Assembly (NCBI RefSeq): GCF_040782645.1
Contig: NZ_CP160403.1
Span: 8,963,001 to 9,027,000, forward strand
Origin: Streptomyces sp. HUAS ZL42
GTDB taxonomy: Bacteria; Actinomycetota; Actinomycetes; Streptomycetales; Streptomycetaceae
Reading direction: 5' to 3'
DNA: 64,000 bases
In this document: positions 43,076-51,367 of the stretch, one piece after another
How the letters are laid out: the number at the start of each line of letters is the position of its first letter
Position numbering within the stretch: the stretch's first letter is position 1
Position numbers and translations under genes: made by a program
Notes under the pieces: generated by a model
Told to the model about the DNA's origin: nothing
What the model saw: the letters and a program-made list of their open reading frames with translations, nothing else
The model's database searches: none

Positions 43076-45820
43076 GTGGATCGACCGACGACAGCCGAGG
43101 ACGCCCGGGGGGTTCCGGCGACGGAACCCGTCGCGGGGGCACCGCACACCTACCGGCTGACCCCGGAGCAGGTGGCGGCCGGCCTCCGCGTCGATCCGGG
43201 CGCGGGACTCAGCACGAGGGAAGCCGCAGAGCGCGCCGCGGCCCACGGGCCGAACCGGCTGCCCGAACCGGCCCGGCGTCCCGAATGGCTGAAATTCCTC
43301 GACCAGTTCCGCAACTGGCTCATCGGCATCCTGCTGATCGCGGCCGTCGTCGCCGGAGCGATCGGCGACATCAAGGACGCGGTGGTGATCACCGTCGTCC
43401 TGCAGATCAACGCCGTCCTCGGCTACCTCCAGGAGCGGCGTGCAGAGCGCAGCCTGGAGGCGCTGCGCCGGATGCTCGTGCCCACCGCCCGGGTCCGCCG
43501 CGACGGCACGGAACGCGAGGTGGAGGCGGACTCCCTCGTGCCCGGGGACGTGGTGCTGCTGGAGGCGGGCGAACGAGTGCCTGCCGACGGGCGGCTCGTC
43601 GTCGCGGAATCGGTGGAGGTGGCCGAAGCGGCCCTGACGGGCGAGTCCCAGCCCGTCGCCAAGACCGTGACAGCCCTGAATCCGCCCGCGACCGCCTCCG
43701 TGCCGCTCGCCGAACGCACCTGCATGCTGTTCATGAACACCGCGCTGACCAGGGGGCGCGCGGAGATGGTGGTCACCGCCACCGGCGCGCGCACCGAACT
43801 GGGCGCGATCGCGGAGGCGTTACGCACCGACGCGGAACCGCCGAGCCCACTCCAGGTCCAACTCGACAGCCTCGGGCGGAGGTTGGCGCTGGTGAGCGGC
43901 GTGGCCGTGGTCGCCTACGCCCTGGTCGCCCTGGTGCGCGGCGAGTCCCTGGCAGACATCGCGCTGCGGGCGGTGGCCCTGGCCGTCGCCGCCATCCCGG
44001 AGGGGCTGCCCGCCGTCCTGGCGTTGACCCTGGCGCTGGGTGTGTACCGCATGGCGGGCCGCGGGGCGATCGTCAAGCGCCTGGCCTCCGTCGAGTCGCT
44101 CGGCTCGGCCACCGTCGTGTGCAGTGACAAGACCGGCACGCTGACCCTCAACGAGATGACCGTACGCGCCCTGTGGACCGCCGGAACGCTCTACGACGTC
44201 ACGGGCGAGGGCTATGGGACCCGTGGCGCCGTACGCGTCCCCCACGGTGGCGAGACCACGCGTGCCGACGCGCTGCGGGCGGCGGTGCTGCCCTTCGCCA
44301 TGTGCAACGACGCGCGCCTGAGCGACGCGGACTTCGTGGGCGACCCGACCGAGGCCGCCCTGCTGGTGCTGGCGGTCAAGGCCGGTGTCGACGCCGACCG
44401 TGCGCGGGCCGAGGCACCCCGATCCGGTGAACTCCCCTTCGACGCGGCCACCAAGTACATGGTCACCTGCCACACCGAGTCCGACGGCCGCACCCGCGTC
44501 CACGTCAAGGGCGCGGTGGACGTCCTGCTGGAACTCTGCGTCCAGGTGCTGACCGAGGAGGGTGTGCACACCCTGGACGACAGGCGCAGGAGCGAGATAC
44601 TCGCCGTCACCTCGCGCCTGGGCGGTTCGGGGCTGAGGGTTCTGGGCGCAGCCACGGCCCTCGTGGACGGCGTGGTGGACCTCTCTGCGCCCGCCGGGCT
44701 GACCCTGGTGTCGATCGCCGGCATCGCCGACCCGCCGCGCCCGCAGGCACGCGAGGCGATGGCGCTGTGCCGCTCGGCCGGCGTCGCCGTCAAGATGATC
44801 ACCGGGGACCATGCCGACACCGCGGCGGCCGTCGCGCGCGAGCTGGGCATCGGCGGCGAGGTGGTGACCGGTGCCGAGCTGGACGGGATGTCCGAGGAGG
44901 AACTGGCCGACCGCATCGACGCCATCGGCGTGTTCGCGCGTGTCGCGCCCGAGCACAAGGTCGTGATCGTCCGGGCGCTGTCGGGCCGGGGCCACGTCGT
45001 CGCGATGACCGGCGACGGCGTCAACGACGCGGCGGCGCTGCGCGCCGCCCACATCGGCGTGGCGATGGGCCGCAGCGGCACGGACGTGGCCAAGGAAGCC
45101 GCCGACATGGTCCTCACCGACGACGACTTCTCCACGATCGTGCGGGCCGTCCGCGAGGGACGCGCCATCTACGCCAACATCGTCAAGTTCGTCCGCTTCC
45201 AGCTGGCCACCAACATCGGTGCCATCCTGACCCTGTTGGGGGCGTCCCTCGCCGGACTGCCCGCACCGCTGACGGCGGCCCAACTGCTGTGGATCAACAT
45301 CATCATGGACGGCCCGCCCGCGATGGCCCTCGCCGTCGACCCCGCCCGCGACGACGTCATGCGGCACCCGCCGCGCGACCCCGGCGAGCGCATCCTCGAC
45401 GCCCGGCGGCTGCTCGCCGTCGGCCGGGCCGGAGCGGTCATGGCCGCGGGCACCGTTGCCCTGCTGGCCCTGGCACGCTCGCACGTCGGCACGGACACCG
45501 CCCTGACGATGGCGTTCACCACGTTCGTGCTCTTCCAGCTGTTCAACTCCCTCAACGCGCGTGCGGACGACGGCCCTGTGCTCGGCCGTCACCAGCTGCG
45601 CAACAGGACACTGTGGGTGTGCCTGGCGGGCGTCCTGGCCGTGCAGGCGATCGCCGTTCACCTGCCCTGGGCGCGCACCGTCTTCGGAACGGTGGCGCTC
45701 ACAGCGGCCGAGTGGGCGGTGTGCCTGGGGACCGCGTCCACGGTGCTGCTGGCCGAACTGGCGGTGCGGGGTGTGCGGTCGGCGGCGCGGGGCCGGGTCG
45801 GATCGCCGAACGAGCGGTAG
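43076..45820 (+). CDS. Cation-transporting P2-type ATPase (CtpF-like)
   Basis: 914 residues: N-terminal cation-ATPase domain, actuator loop with LTGESQPV, membrane motif AIPEGLPAVLALTLALG, phosphorylated Asp351 in SDKTGTLT, nucleotide domain, hinge TGDGVNDAAALRAA and C-terminal helices. The PEGLP form is that of calcium/manganese-type pumps; the ion cannot be fixed from sequence alone. CtpF (Rv1997) is a DosR-regulon member of the same subgroup. GTG 43076 follows GGGGAGGCGTGACC. Coupled to the USP before it. Confidence 0.93.
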   Translation: MDRPTTAEDARGVPATEPVAGAPHTYRLTPEQVAAGLRVDPGAGLSTREAAERAAAHGPNRLPEPARRPEWLKFLDQFRNWLIGILLIAAVVAGAIGDIKDAVVITVVLQINAVLGYLQERRAERSLEALRRMLVPTARVRRDGTEREVEADSLVPGDVVLLEAGERVPADGRLVVAESVEVAEAALTGESQPVAKTVTALNPPATASVPLAERTCMLFMNTALTRGRAEMVVTATGARTELGAIAEALRTDAEPPSPLQVQLDSLGRRLALVSGVAVVAYALVALVRGESLADIALRAVALAVAAIPEGLPAVLALTLALGVYRMAGRGAIVKRLASVESLGSATVVCSDKTGTLTLNEMTVRALWTAGTLYDVTGEGYGTRGAVRVPHGGETTRADALRAAVLPFAMCNDARLSDADFVGDPTEAALLVLAVKAGVDADRARAEAPRSGELPFDAATKYMVTCHTESDGRTRVHVKGAVDVLLELCVQVLTEEGVHTLDDRRRSEILAVTSRLGGSGLRVLGAATALVDGVVDLSAPAGLTLVSIAGIADPPRPQAREAMALCRSAGVAVKMITGDHADTAAAVARELGIGGEVVTGAELDGMSEEELADRIDAIGVFARVAPEHKVVIVRALSGRGHVVAMTGDGVNDAAALRAAHIGVAMGRSGTDVAKEAADMVLTDDDFSTIVRAVREGRAIYANIVKFVRFQLATNIGAILTLLGASLAGLPAPLTAAQLLWINIIMDGPPAMALAVDPARDDVMRHPPRDPGERILDARRLLAVGRAGAVMAAGTVALLALARSHVGTDTALTMAFTTFVLFQLFNSLNARADDGPVLGRHQLRNRTLWVCLAGVLAVQAIAVHLPWARTVFGTVALTAAEWAVCLGTASTVLLAELAVRGVRSAARGRVGSPNER

Positions 45821-45840
45821 CACGCGAGGTGCCGTTCCGC

Positions 45841-45880
45841 GGCGGGCTTGCCGGGGAGCCGGCGGGCTTGCCGGGGAGCC
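45841..45880. repeat. 20-bp perfect tandem duplication
   Basis: GGCGGGCTTGCCGGGGAGCC occurs twice without a gap, 20 bases after the P-type ATPase stop. Within each copy GGCTTGCC/GGGGAGCC can form small hairpins, so it could weakly terminate transcription. The rest of the 283-bp gap to the next gene holds nothing I can support. Confidence 0.8.
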
Positions 45881-46103
45881 GGGCGGCGAGCCGCGCCTCG
45901 CCGGCCGCGATCTCCGCGTCCTGCGCGAGGTGTTCGCCGATGCCGCCGGCGTCTCGGACACGATGCGCGCAGGCCCGGGCCGGGTCGGCCGGCAGCGACC
46001 GTGCAGCCGGTACGCCGGGCCGGGTGCACCGCCCGGCACCGAGGGGCGCCGCGCGCCACGACACCCGCGCCGGCGCCTCAGCGGCACGATCGTCTCAGGG
46101 CGT

Positions 46104-47096
46104 TCAGCAGGCGGCGGAGAGTGCCGCCTCCAGTACCTCCCGTGCCGGGCGACGCGGTGATTCCGGCCCTTCAGGCCCGTATCCCAGGCGGAGAACCATC
46201 TGCGCGCGGACACGCCCGTCGGTGGTCACATCCGTGAGCTGCTCGCGCAGGTCGGGCCACTCCAGCGCCTGGTGCAGCAGCGAGGCCCGCACTCCGTGCG
46301 CGGTGGCCACCAGCAGGACGCGTTCCAGCGCCTGCCCGGCCCGCAGCCAGTCCGCCCGCCGGTCGTGGGCGGTGGACAATACCGCGATCGACGGCCGGTC
46401 CTCGAAGGAGCGGGCCGTGAGGACCGCGGGATGGCGGTGGGCACCGAAGTCGCGCATCGGGATCCGGTCCCGGTAGTCCTGCGGTCCCACGGCGGCCGGC
46501 GGCACACCGAGTGACATGGCGTCCGGGTCGCGCACCCAGCGTCGGCTCTCCGTGGCCCGGTCCGGGTCGGTCCTGTTGCGCTGCTCGGCCTCCCGGATCA
46601 GCCGCAGCAGCCGCTCGGTCCCGTCGGATCCCGGGACGTCGAGCAGAGCCCCTTCCGCGTGGGCCGCCTCGGAGAGTTCGGACAGCAGCGCGGTCGGCAG
46701 GGGACGGCCCGAGAACGGGAAGCGACTGCTGTGCCGGCGCCACAGGGCCTCGTACAGCCGTGGGGCCACCGGGAGCCGTGCGGCACCGGCCGGCCGCACG
46801 GTGGCCAGTAGCTCCGGCTCCTCCGGCCGGGGCAGCAGCCGGGTGACGGGCTCCCAGCCGAAGTGGGCCACCGCGATCCGCAGGTTGAGCAGGGCGCAGC
46901 CCACCGAGACGTGCAGGGCACGGCCCGTGGGGTCGGCGTACCGTAGCGTGCGGTGCGGCGCCGCCCGGATCTCCAGCGTTGCCGTGTCCCGGTCGAGCCG
47001 GAACCGCCAGGGCTGGGTGTTGTGGATCGACGGCGCGGCGGCGGACGCGGAGATGAGCTTCTCCAGAGTCGGGACATCGAGAGCCGCGGTGGACAT
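46104..47096 (-). CDS. Acg-type nitroreductase-family protein
   Basis: 330 residues. Starts with the Acg signature AAPSIHNTQPWRFRL and has two nitroreductase-like halves; the C-terminal GVRASLLHQALEWPDLREQL and QMVLRLGYGP are typical. Mycobacterial Acg (Rv2032) and Rv3131 are DosR-regulon proteins; Acg binds FMN but lacks ordinary nitroreductase activity, so a flavin-sequestering or redox role is possible. ATG 47096 follows GGGGAGGAGACCTC. It lies 131 bp downstream of the response regulator gene with its own box. Confidence 0.92.
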   Translation of the reverse strand: MSTAALDVPTLEKLISASAAAPSIHNTQPWRFRLDRDTATLEIRAAPHRTLRYADPTGRALHVSVGCALLNLRIAVAHFGWEPVTRLLPRPEEPELLATVRPAGAARLPVAPRLYEALWRRHSSRFPFSGRPLPTALLSELSEAAHAEGALLDVPGSDGTERLLRLIREAEQRNRTDPDRATESRRWVRDPDAMSLGVPPAAVGPQDYRDRIPMRDFGAHRHPAVLTARSFEDRPSIAVLSTAHDRRADWLRAGQALERVLLVATAHGVRASLLHQALEWPDLREQLTDVTTDGRVRAQMVLRLGYGPEGPESPRRPAREVLEAALSAAC

Positions 47097-47185
47097 GAGG
47101 TCTCCTCCCCGCCCTGCCCCCCCAGGGGCGACCGGGCTGTTCGCTGACCCTGCCCACGGTGGCCTCGCCGGTTGCGGCGGGGAAG

Positions 47186-47199
47186 GGGCCGGATGTCCT
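47186..47199. promoter_or_regulatory. Putative OsdR-type box, GGGCCGGATGTCCT
   Basis: Imperfect; 90 bp before the Acg-like start, between it and the end of the response regulator gene. Confidence 0.4.
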
Positions 47200-47227
47200 C
47201 AAGGCCTGCCGGACGGCCCCGTTGGCC

Positions 47228-47929
47228 TCATCGCCCGGGACGGTCCCCGGCGGCGGGCTGCTCCAGGTGCGAGGCGAGCACCGCGGCCTGTACCCGGCGC
47301 TGCACGCCCAGCTTGGCCAGCAGCCGGGAGATGTGGTTCTTGACGGTCTTCTCCGACAGGTAGAGCCGCTGGCCGATCTCACGGTTGGTCAGGCCGTCCC
47401 CGATCAGCGCCAGGATCTCCCGCTCGCGCGGTGACAGGCCCGCCAGTTCGGGCGCGACCTCCGGGGCCCCGGCCGGCTCGGTGCGCAGGGAACGCATCAG
47501 CCGGGCCGTGGTGGCAGGGTCGAGCATGGACTGGCCCGAGGCGACCGTGCGCACCGCCGAGACCAGGTCGGAGCCCTTGATCTGCTTCAGGACATAGCCC
47601 GAGGCCCCGGCCATGATCGCGTCCAGCAGGGCGTCTTCGTCGTCGAACGAGGTCAGCATCAGCACCGCCAGCTCCGGCATGCGGCTGCGCAGCTCGCGGC
47701 AGACCGTGATGCCGTCCCCGTCGGGGAGGCGCACGTCCAGGACGGCCACGTGCGGCCGCACCGCAGGGGCCCGTACCAGCGCGTGCTCCACGTTCCCCGC
47801 GTCGCCGACCACGCTGATGTCCGGCTCGGCATCCAGCAGGTCGGCCAGACCGCGGCGCACCACCTCGTGGTCGTCCAGCAGGAAGACGCGGATCGGATCC
47901 TGCGCCGTGAAGGTGCGTGCCTCGGTCAT
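47228..47929 (-). CDS. osdR: NarL/LuxR-family response regulator, OsdR/DevR-like
   Basis: 233 residues. Receiver domain 13-130 with DD at 19-20, phospho-acceptor Asp65 (VAVLDVRLPDGDG), Thr in MLTSF and Lys in GYVLKQIKG. LuxR-type helix-turn-helix at about 163-215 (LSPREREILALIGDGLTNREIGQRLYLSEKTVKNHISRLLAKL). V-L-D-V-R-L-P-D-G-D-G and the VxVFLLDDHEVVRRGL start are the DevR/OsdR form. It likely activates the island through the repeated 14-bp box. No histidine kinase gene is adjacent here, unlike the osdRK and devRS pairs. Two boxes lie 83-149 bp upstream, suggesting autoregulation. Start ATG 47929 follows GAGGGGTCGAG. Confidence 0.9.
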   Translation of the reverse strand: MTEARTFTAQDPIRVFLLDDHEVVRRGLADLLDAEPDISVVGDAGNVEHALVRAPAVRPHVAVLDVRLPDGDGITVCRELRSRMPELAVLMLTSFDDEDALLDAIMAGASGYVLKQIKGSDLVSAVRTVASGQSMLDPATTARLMRSLRTEPAGAPEVAPELAGLSPREREILALIGDGLTNREIGQRLYLSEKTVKNHISRLLAKLGVQRRVQAAVLASHLEQPAAGDRPGR

Positions 47930-48011
47930 CTCGACCCCTCGCTACCGGTGTGTGGCGGACTCCGGGCCCCGCCAAGACGACGATCATGACGCACCGGGAC
48001 CGGAGGCACCA

Positions 48012-48025
48012 GGGCCGACCGGCCC
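48012..48025. promoter_or_regulatory. Putative OsdR-type box, GGGCCGACCGGCCC
   Basis: Near-perfect palindrome 83 bp before the response regulator start; the same 14-mer is at 16420 and 57737. Confidence 0.6.
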
Positions 48026-48064
48026 CACTGCCGCCCGGGGCGCACCGTGACAGGCCCGACGGCG

Positions 48065-48078
48065 GGGACCGTTGGCCC
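48065..48078. promoter_or_regulatory. Putative OsdR-type box, GGGACCGTTGGCCC
   Basis: Second site upstream of the response regulator, 53 bp from the first (about five helical turns). Confidence 0.5.
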
Positions 48079-48228
48079 TCGCGACCGCGCTCACGCGCCT
48101 GGACCGTCCTGGGTGTTCGTCTTCATTGTGCCCGTGCGGGGGTGAGACCGATGCGGAATGCGCGGCACGGAGTTGTGTCGGGGTGGCGCAGCGGGATCGG
48201 GCGGTACGTCGTCCGGTACCCGCGGTCG

Positions 48229-48242
48229 GGGCCCGTCGGTCC
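48229..48242. promoter_or_regulatory. Box-like site in repeat unit 1, GGGCCCGTCGGTCC
   Basis: Differs at one base from GGGCCGGTCGGTCC found upstream of two stress genes; overlaps the left arm of the repeat's hairpin. Confidence 0.35.
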
Positions 48243-48466
48243 GGCCGAGCGACGGGGGCGCGGTGTTCGGGGCAGCGGAGCGGTGCGTAGGCGACCGGAC
48301 TGCCGATGCGCGGTGGAGGTCGGGTGGCGGCACTGGAGGTGGGGCGGCGGTTCACAAAACAGCGACGGGCGTTGGCCGGCGCGGGTGCGCGGGTGCGCGG
48401 GTGCGTGGGTCGCTGCGCGCGCGGTGCAGCGGGCTCGGGCGGTACGTCGTCCGGTACTCGCGGTCG

Positions 48467-48480
48467 GGGCCCGTCGGTCC
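48467..48480. promoter_or_regulatory. Box-like site in repeat unit 2, GGGCCCGTCGGTCC
   Basis: Identical to the unit 1 site, 238 bp away. Confidence 0.35.
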
Positions 48481-48696
48481 GGTCGAGCGACGGGGGCGCG
48501 GTGTTCGGGGCAGCGGAGCGGTGCGTAGGCGACCGGACTGCCTATGCGCGGTGGAGGACGCGTGGGGGCACTGGAGGTGGGGCGGCGGTTCGCTGAACAG
48601 CGACGGGCGTTGGCCGGCGCGGGTGCGCGGGTGCGTGGGTCGCTGCGCGCGCGGTGCAGCGGGATCGGGCGGTACGTCGTCCGGTACTCGCGGTCG

Positions 48697-48710
48697 GGGC
48701 CCGTCGGTCC
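48697..48710. promoter_or_regulatory. Box-like site in repeat unit 3, GGGCCCGTCGGTCC
   Basis: Identical to the unit 2 site, 230 bp away. Confidence 0.35.
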
Positions 48711-49045
48711 GGCCGAGCGACGGGGGCGCGGTGTTCGGGGCAGCGGAGCGGTGCGTAGGCGACCGGACTGCCTATGCGCGGTGGAGGACGCGTGGGGGCA
48801 CTGGAGGTGGGGCGGCGGTTCGCTGAACAGCGACGGGCGTTGGCCGGGCGGCAGTGGGGGACCAGGCGCGGCCGAGACCGGCGGGGATGTGCGGAATCGG
48901 GCCGGCCGGTGTGAGGGGATCCCCGTCCCGGCCCGGTCGGGGGCGAGGACTGGACGGTCCCCATGGCAGGCCCCGGTCCGCCGTCCGGACGGCAGGCCGA
49001 CGCCAACGCCCACCGAACCCGGAACAGGAATTGCTGCTCCGACCC

Positions 49046-49708
49046 TCAGCGCTCGGCGTCCCCGTCAGGTCCCTCGAGTTCGAACCGCACGTCCACCACG
49101 CCCTCGACGGCCCGGACCAGCCGCGCGGCCACGGGTACCAGGGACCGGTCCCTGACCCGGCCGACGAGCACCACGACCCCCTCGCGGACCTCGCAGCGCA
49201 CGGCGGAGGCAGGAGCGGGGAAGAGGTAGGCGACGACCTCCCGTCGTACCTCCTCCGCGATCTCCTCGTCGTCCCGCAGGAACACCTTCAGCAGGTCGGC
49301 CCGGCTGACGACGCCCGCCAGCCGACCCCCTTCGTCGACGACGGGCAGCCGCTTCACCCTGGCCCGGGCCATGGTCCGCGCGGCCTGAGCGAGCGTCGCG
49401 TCCGCCTGGACGGTGAGCGCCGGGGATGTCATGAGCTCTTCCGCGGTGACCGAACCGGCCTTGGCGAGGTCGGACAGCCTGCGCAGCTGTGTGTAGCGGT
49501 CGGGGTCGCTGTCGCGGAACTCCTCCTTGGGCAGCAGATCCGCCTCGGACACCACCCCGACGACCCGGTTCGCGGCGTCCACCACGGGCAGGGCGCTGAC
49601 CTTGCGGTCCTGCATGATGCGCACGATGTCCTTGAAGGCGGCCCGGCGGCCGACGGCGGCCACGGCGCGTGTCATCACGTCGCCGACGATGTGCGGGGAT
49701 GCGTGCAC
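49046..49708 (-). CDS. CBS-CBS-BON domain protein
   Basis: 220 residues: CBS 1 about 5-60 ([18 protein letters not shown]), CBS 2 about 90-145 (GVVSRADLLKVFL), BON about 150-212 (CEVREGVVVLVGRV). GTG 49708 follows AAGGAGCCATC. It is most like the protein at 1051-1728 (shared PKEEFRDxDPxxYxxxRRxSDxAKAG). Like it, it follows a cyclic-nucleotide-binding gene, so the two-gene module has been duplicated. Confidence 0.9.
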   Translation of the reverse strand: MHASPHIVGDVMTRAVAAVGRRAAFKDIVRIMQDRKVSALPVVDAANRVVGVVSEADLLPKEEFRDSDPDRYTQLRRLSDLAKAGSVTAEELMTSPALTVQADATLAQAARTMARARVKRLPVVDEGGRLAGVVSRADLLKVFLRDDEEIAEEVRREVVAYLFPAPASAVRCEVREGVVVLVGRVRDRSLVPVAARLVRAVEGVVDVRFELEGPDGDAER

Positions 49709-49746
49709 GATGGCTCCTTGGTCGCTTCGGTGGGCCCGGGGCGCGG

Positions 49747-50211
49747 TCATCGCCTGCTCCCACTGCCGTAGGGGGCGTACAGGTCCAGCAGCCGGGTACG
49801 CGCCGCGCGCAGCCGGTGGGCCACGATGTCGCCCACCCACTGGGCCACGGTCATGCCGAACACCGGATCGTCCTGGCACATGTCCCGCACCGCGGTGGCG
49901 TCGAACTCGTACGCCCGCACCGGTGTCGCCGCCTCGGCGCCGAGATGCCAGGTGTGCGGGGCGAACAGCCAGGACCAGCCGACCAGCTGGTTGTGCCCCA
50001 GGGACTCGATGACGACCGCTCGTCGGCCGGGCACGTGCATGTCGAGGTCGACCGTGCCGGTGCGGATGATCCAGAACCGGTCGGCGCGGCCGCCTTCCTC
50101 GAAGAGGCGGGCGCCCTGCGGGAACGACACCTCCCGGGCAACACCCATAAGCCGCTGCCGGTGTTCCGCGGACAGGGCCCGCGGCAGGCTCGTCGTGGCG
50201 GGAGCGTTCAT
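49747..50211 (-). CDS. Cyclic-nucleotide-binding (Crp-like) domain protein
   Basis: 154 residues, one cNMP-binding domain (about 12-125: FEEGGRADRFWIIRTGTVDLDMHVPGRRAVVIESLG) with a short helical end and no DNA-binding domain. It is a close paralogue of the protein at 1753-2214 (shared ADRFWII, VGWSWL, WHLGAEA, PVRAYEFDA, LLDLYAP). ATG 50211 follows CTGGAGGCATGCC. Its stop is 38 bp before the CBS-BON gene start. A box lies 71 bp upstream. Confidence 0.85.
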   Translation of the reverse strand: MNAPATTSLPRALSAEHRQRLMGVAREVSFPQGARLFEEGGRADRFWIIRTGTVDLDMHVPGRRAVVIESLGHNQLVGWSWLFAPHTWHLGAEAATPVRAYEFDATAVRDMCQDDPVFGMTVAQWVGDIVAHRLRAARTRLLDLYAPYGSGSRR

Positions 50212-50281
50212 GGCATGCCTCCAGCAAGGCGCGTACGGACTTACCACCTCCAGCGTGCGCGCGTGCCGTGGGCCGGACCAT

Positions 50282-50295
50282 GGGCCGCCCGGCCC
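50282..50295. promoter_or_regulatory. Putative OsdR-type box, GGGCCGCCCGGCCC
   Basis: 71 bp before the cNMP-binding gene (minus) in a divergent region with a second box. Confidence 0.5.
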
Positions 50296-50302
50296 CCGCA
50301 GC

Positions 50303-50316
50303 GGGCCGTCCGGCCA
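50303..50316. promoter_or_regulatory. Putative OsdR-type box, GGGCCGTCCGGCCA
   Basis: 98 bp before the carbamate-kinase paralogue (plus), 21 bp from the neighbouring box. Confidence 0.5.
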
Positions 50317-50414
50317 CCGGACCGAGCCCTTGGGCACCCTGTGCCACCGGATCACGCGCTGTTCGATGGAGAGGCACCGCGGCAGGTACCCGACGTTCGT
50401 GAAGGACTCCCACC

Positions 50415-51332
50415 ATGCGCATCGTCGTCGCCCTCGGCGGCAACGCCTTTCTGCACCGGGGCGAGCGCCCCGACGCGGACCTCCGGCGGGCAGGCATCGA
50501 CCGGGCGGCCACCGCGCTCGCCCCCCTCGCCCACGAGCACGACATCGTCGTCACCCACGGCGACGACCTCCGGGCGGGGCCGCTCGCCGGCGAGACCGCC
50601 GGCGGGCCCGGTCTGCCCTGCCCGCTCGACCTGATCGCCGCCCGGAACCAGGGCCTGATCGGCACCCTGCTGGTGCGCACCCTGCACAACGCCCTGCCGG
50701 GACGGCGCATCGCCGCGCTGGTCACCCACACTCTGGTCCGGGCCGACGACCCGGCCTTCGAGCGGCCCACGGCGTTCGTCGGCCCGGTCCACCCGCGCAG
50801 GATCGCCCAGGGCCTTGCGGCCAGGCACGGCTGGCACGTCGCCGAGGACGGCCGGGGCTGGCGGCGTGTGGTGCCCTCACCGAGCCCGGACCGCATCGTG
50901 GAAACCGACACCGTACGGGAGTTGCTGGCCCTGGGCACCCTGGTCGTGTGCGGGGGAGGCGGCGGAGTGCCGGTCGTCGCCGACCGCGTCACCGGCGCGC
51001 TGCGCGGCACGGAGGCCGTCGTCGACAAGGACCTCGCCGCGGCTGTGCTCGCCGAGGACTTGAAGGCCGACTTCCTGCTGCTGCTCACCGACGTCCCGAA
51101 CGTGTACGCCGACTACGGCACCCCGCGCCGGCGCCCGGTGCTCGACGCCACCCCCGCCGAACTCCGCCGTGGCCACTACCCGCTCGCCTCGATGGGACCC
51201 AAGACCGAGGCCGCCGCCCGCTTCGTGGAACACACGGGCGGCCTGGCCGCGATCGGTGCCCTGGACGCCGCGTACGAGATCGTCCACGGGCTGTCGGGGA
51301 CGCTGGTCCGGCCCGATCTGCCGACGTGGTGA
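50415..51332 (+). CDS. Divergent carbamate kinase paralogue, active-site loop altered
   Basis: 305 residues, collinear with arcC at 34294 and close to it throughout (start MRIVVALGGNA, GGGGGVPVV, VVDKDLAAAVLAEDLKADF, MGPKTEAA). The loop that is T-H-G-N-G-P-Q in arcC and the family reads T-H-G-D-D-L-R (residues 47-53), followed by AGPLAGETAGGPG. That loop holds substrate-binding residues, so normal kinase activity is doubtful; a regulatory or changed-substrate role is possible. ATG 50415 has a weak ribosome site (GAAGGACTCCCACC). Single gene with its own box, away from the arc operon. Confidence 0.88.
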   Translation: MRIVVALGGNAFLHRGERPDADLRRAGIDRAATALAPLAHEHDIVVTHGDDLRAGPLAGETAGGPGLPCPLDLIAARNQGLIGTLLVRTLHNALPGRRIAALVTHTLVRADDPAFERPTAFVGPVHPRRIAQGLAARHGWHVAEDGRGWRRVVPSPSPDRIVETDTVRELLALGTLVVCGGGGGVPVVADRVTGALRGTEAVVDKDLAAAVLAEDLKADFLLLLTDVPNVYADYGTPRRRPVLDATPAELRRGHYPLASMGPKTEAAARFVEHTGGLAAIGALDAAYEIVHGLSGTLVRPDLPTW

Positions 51333-51367
51333 GGGACACCGGCCCGCCCCGGAGCACAGTCCGCCGC

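Larger units (their letters stand above)
48188..48847. repeat. Tandem repeat array, 2.8 units of 230-238 bp
   Basis: Unit 1 48188-48425 (238 bp), unit 2 48426-48655 (230 bp), unit 3 48656-48847 (truncated at 192 bp). Units differ at only a few positions plus one short divergent patch in unit 1 (around 48320) and an extra 8-bp GGGTGCGC step in unit 1. Each begins GCAGCGGG(A/C)TCGGGCGG and contains a CCCGTCG...CGACGGG hairpin (7-bp stem, 11-base loop) and the 14-mer GGGCCCGTCGGTCC, one base from the boxes at 37385 and 53976. No frame is conserved, and no transposase or phage feature is nearby. Confidence 0.9.
47930..49045. other. 1.1-kb gene-free region upstream of the response regulator
   Basis: The longest stretch without a supported gene. 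It holds two boxes, a 660-bp tandem-repeat array and about 200 bp of unremarkable GC-rich DNA. Long open frames exist on both strands. Because the repeat periods (238 and 230) are not multiples of three, the same frame is not repeated, so I do not call them genes. Confidence 0.6.

Noticed and set aside
45821..46103. Possible short gene between the P-type ATPase and the Acg-like protein
   Set aside because: A phrase such as RDLRVLREVFADAAGVSDTM looks protein-like, but no start, ribosome site or continuing sense is present.
48188..48847. CRISPR array
   Set aside because: Units are 230-238 bp with no short repeat/unique spacer alternation and no cas genes.
48123..49013. Long open frames on both strands through the repeat region
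   Set aside because: Repeat periods of 238 and 230 bp shift the frame between units, the products are Arg/Pro/Ala-rich, and no ribosome site or domain supports them; openness follows from the high GC content.
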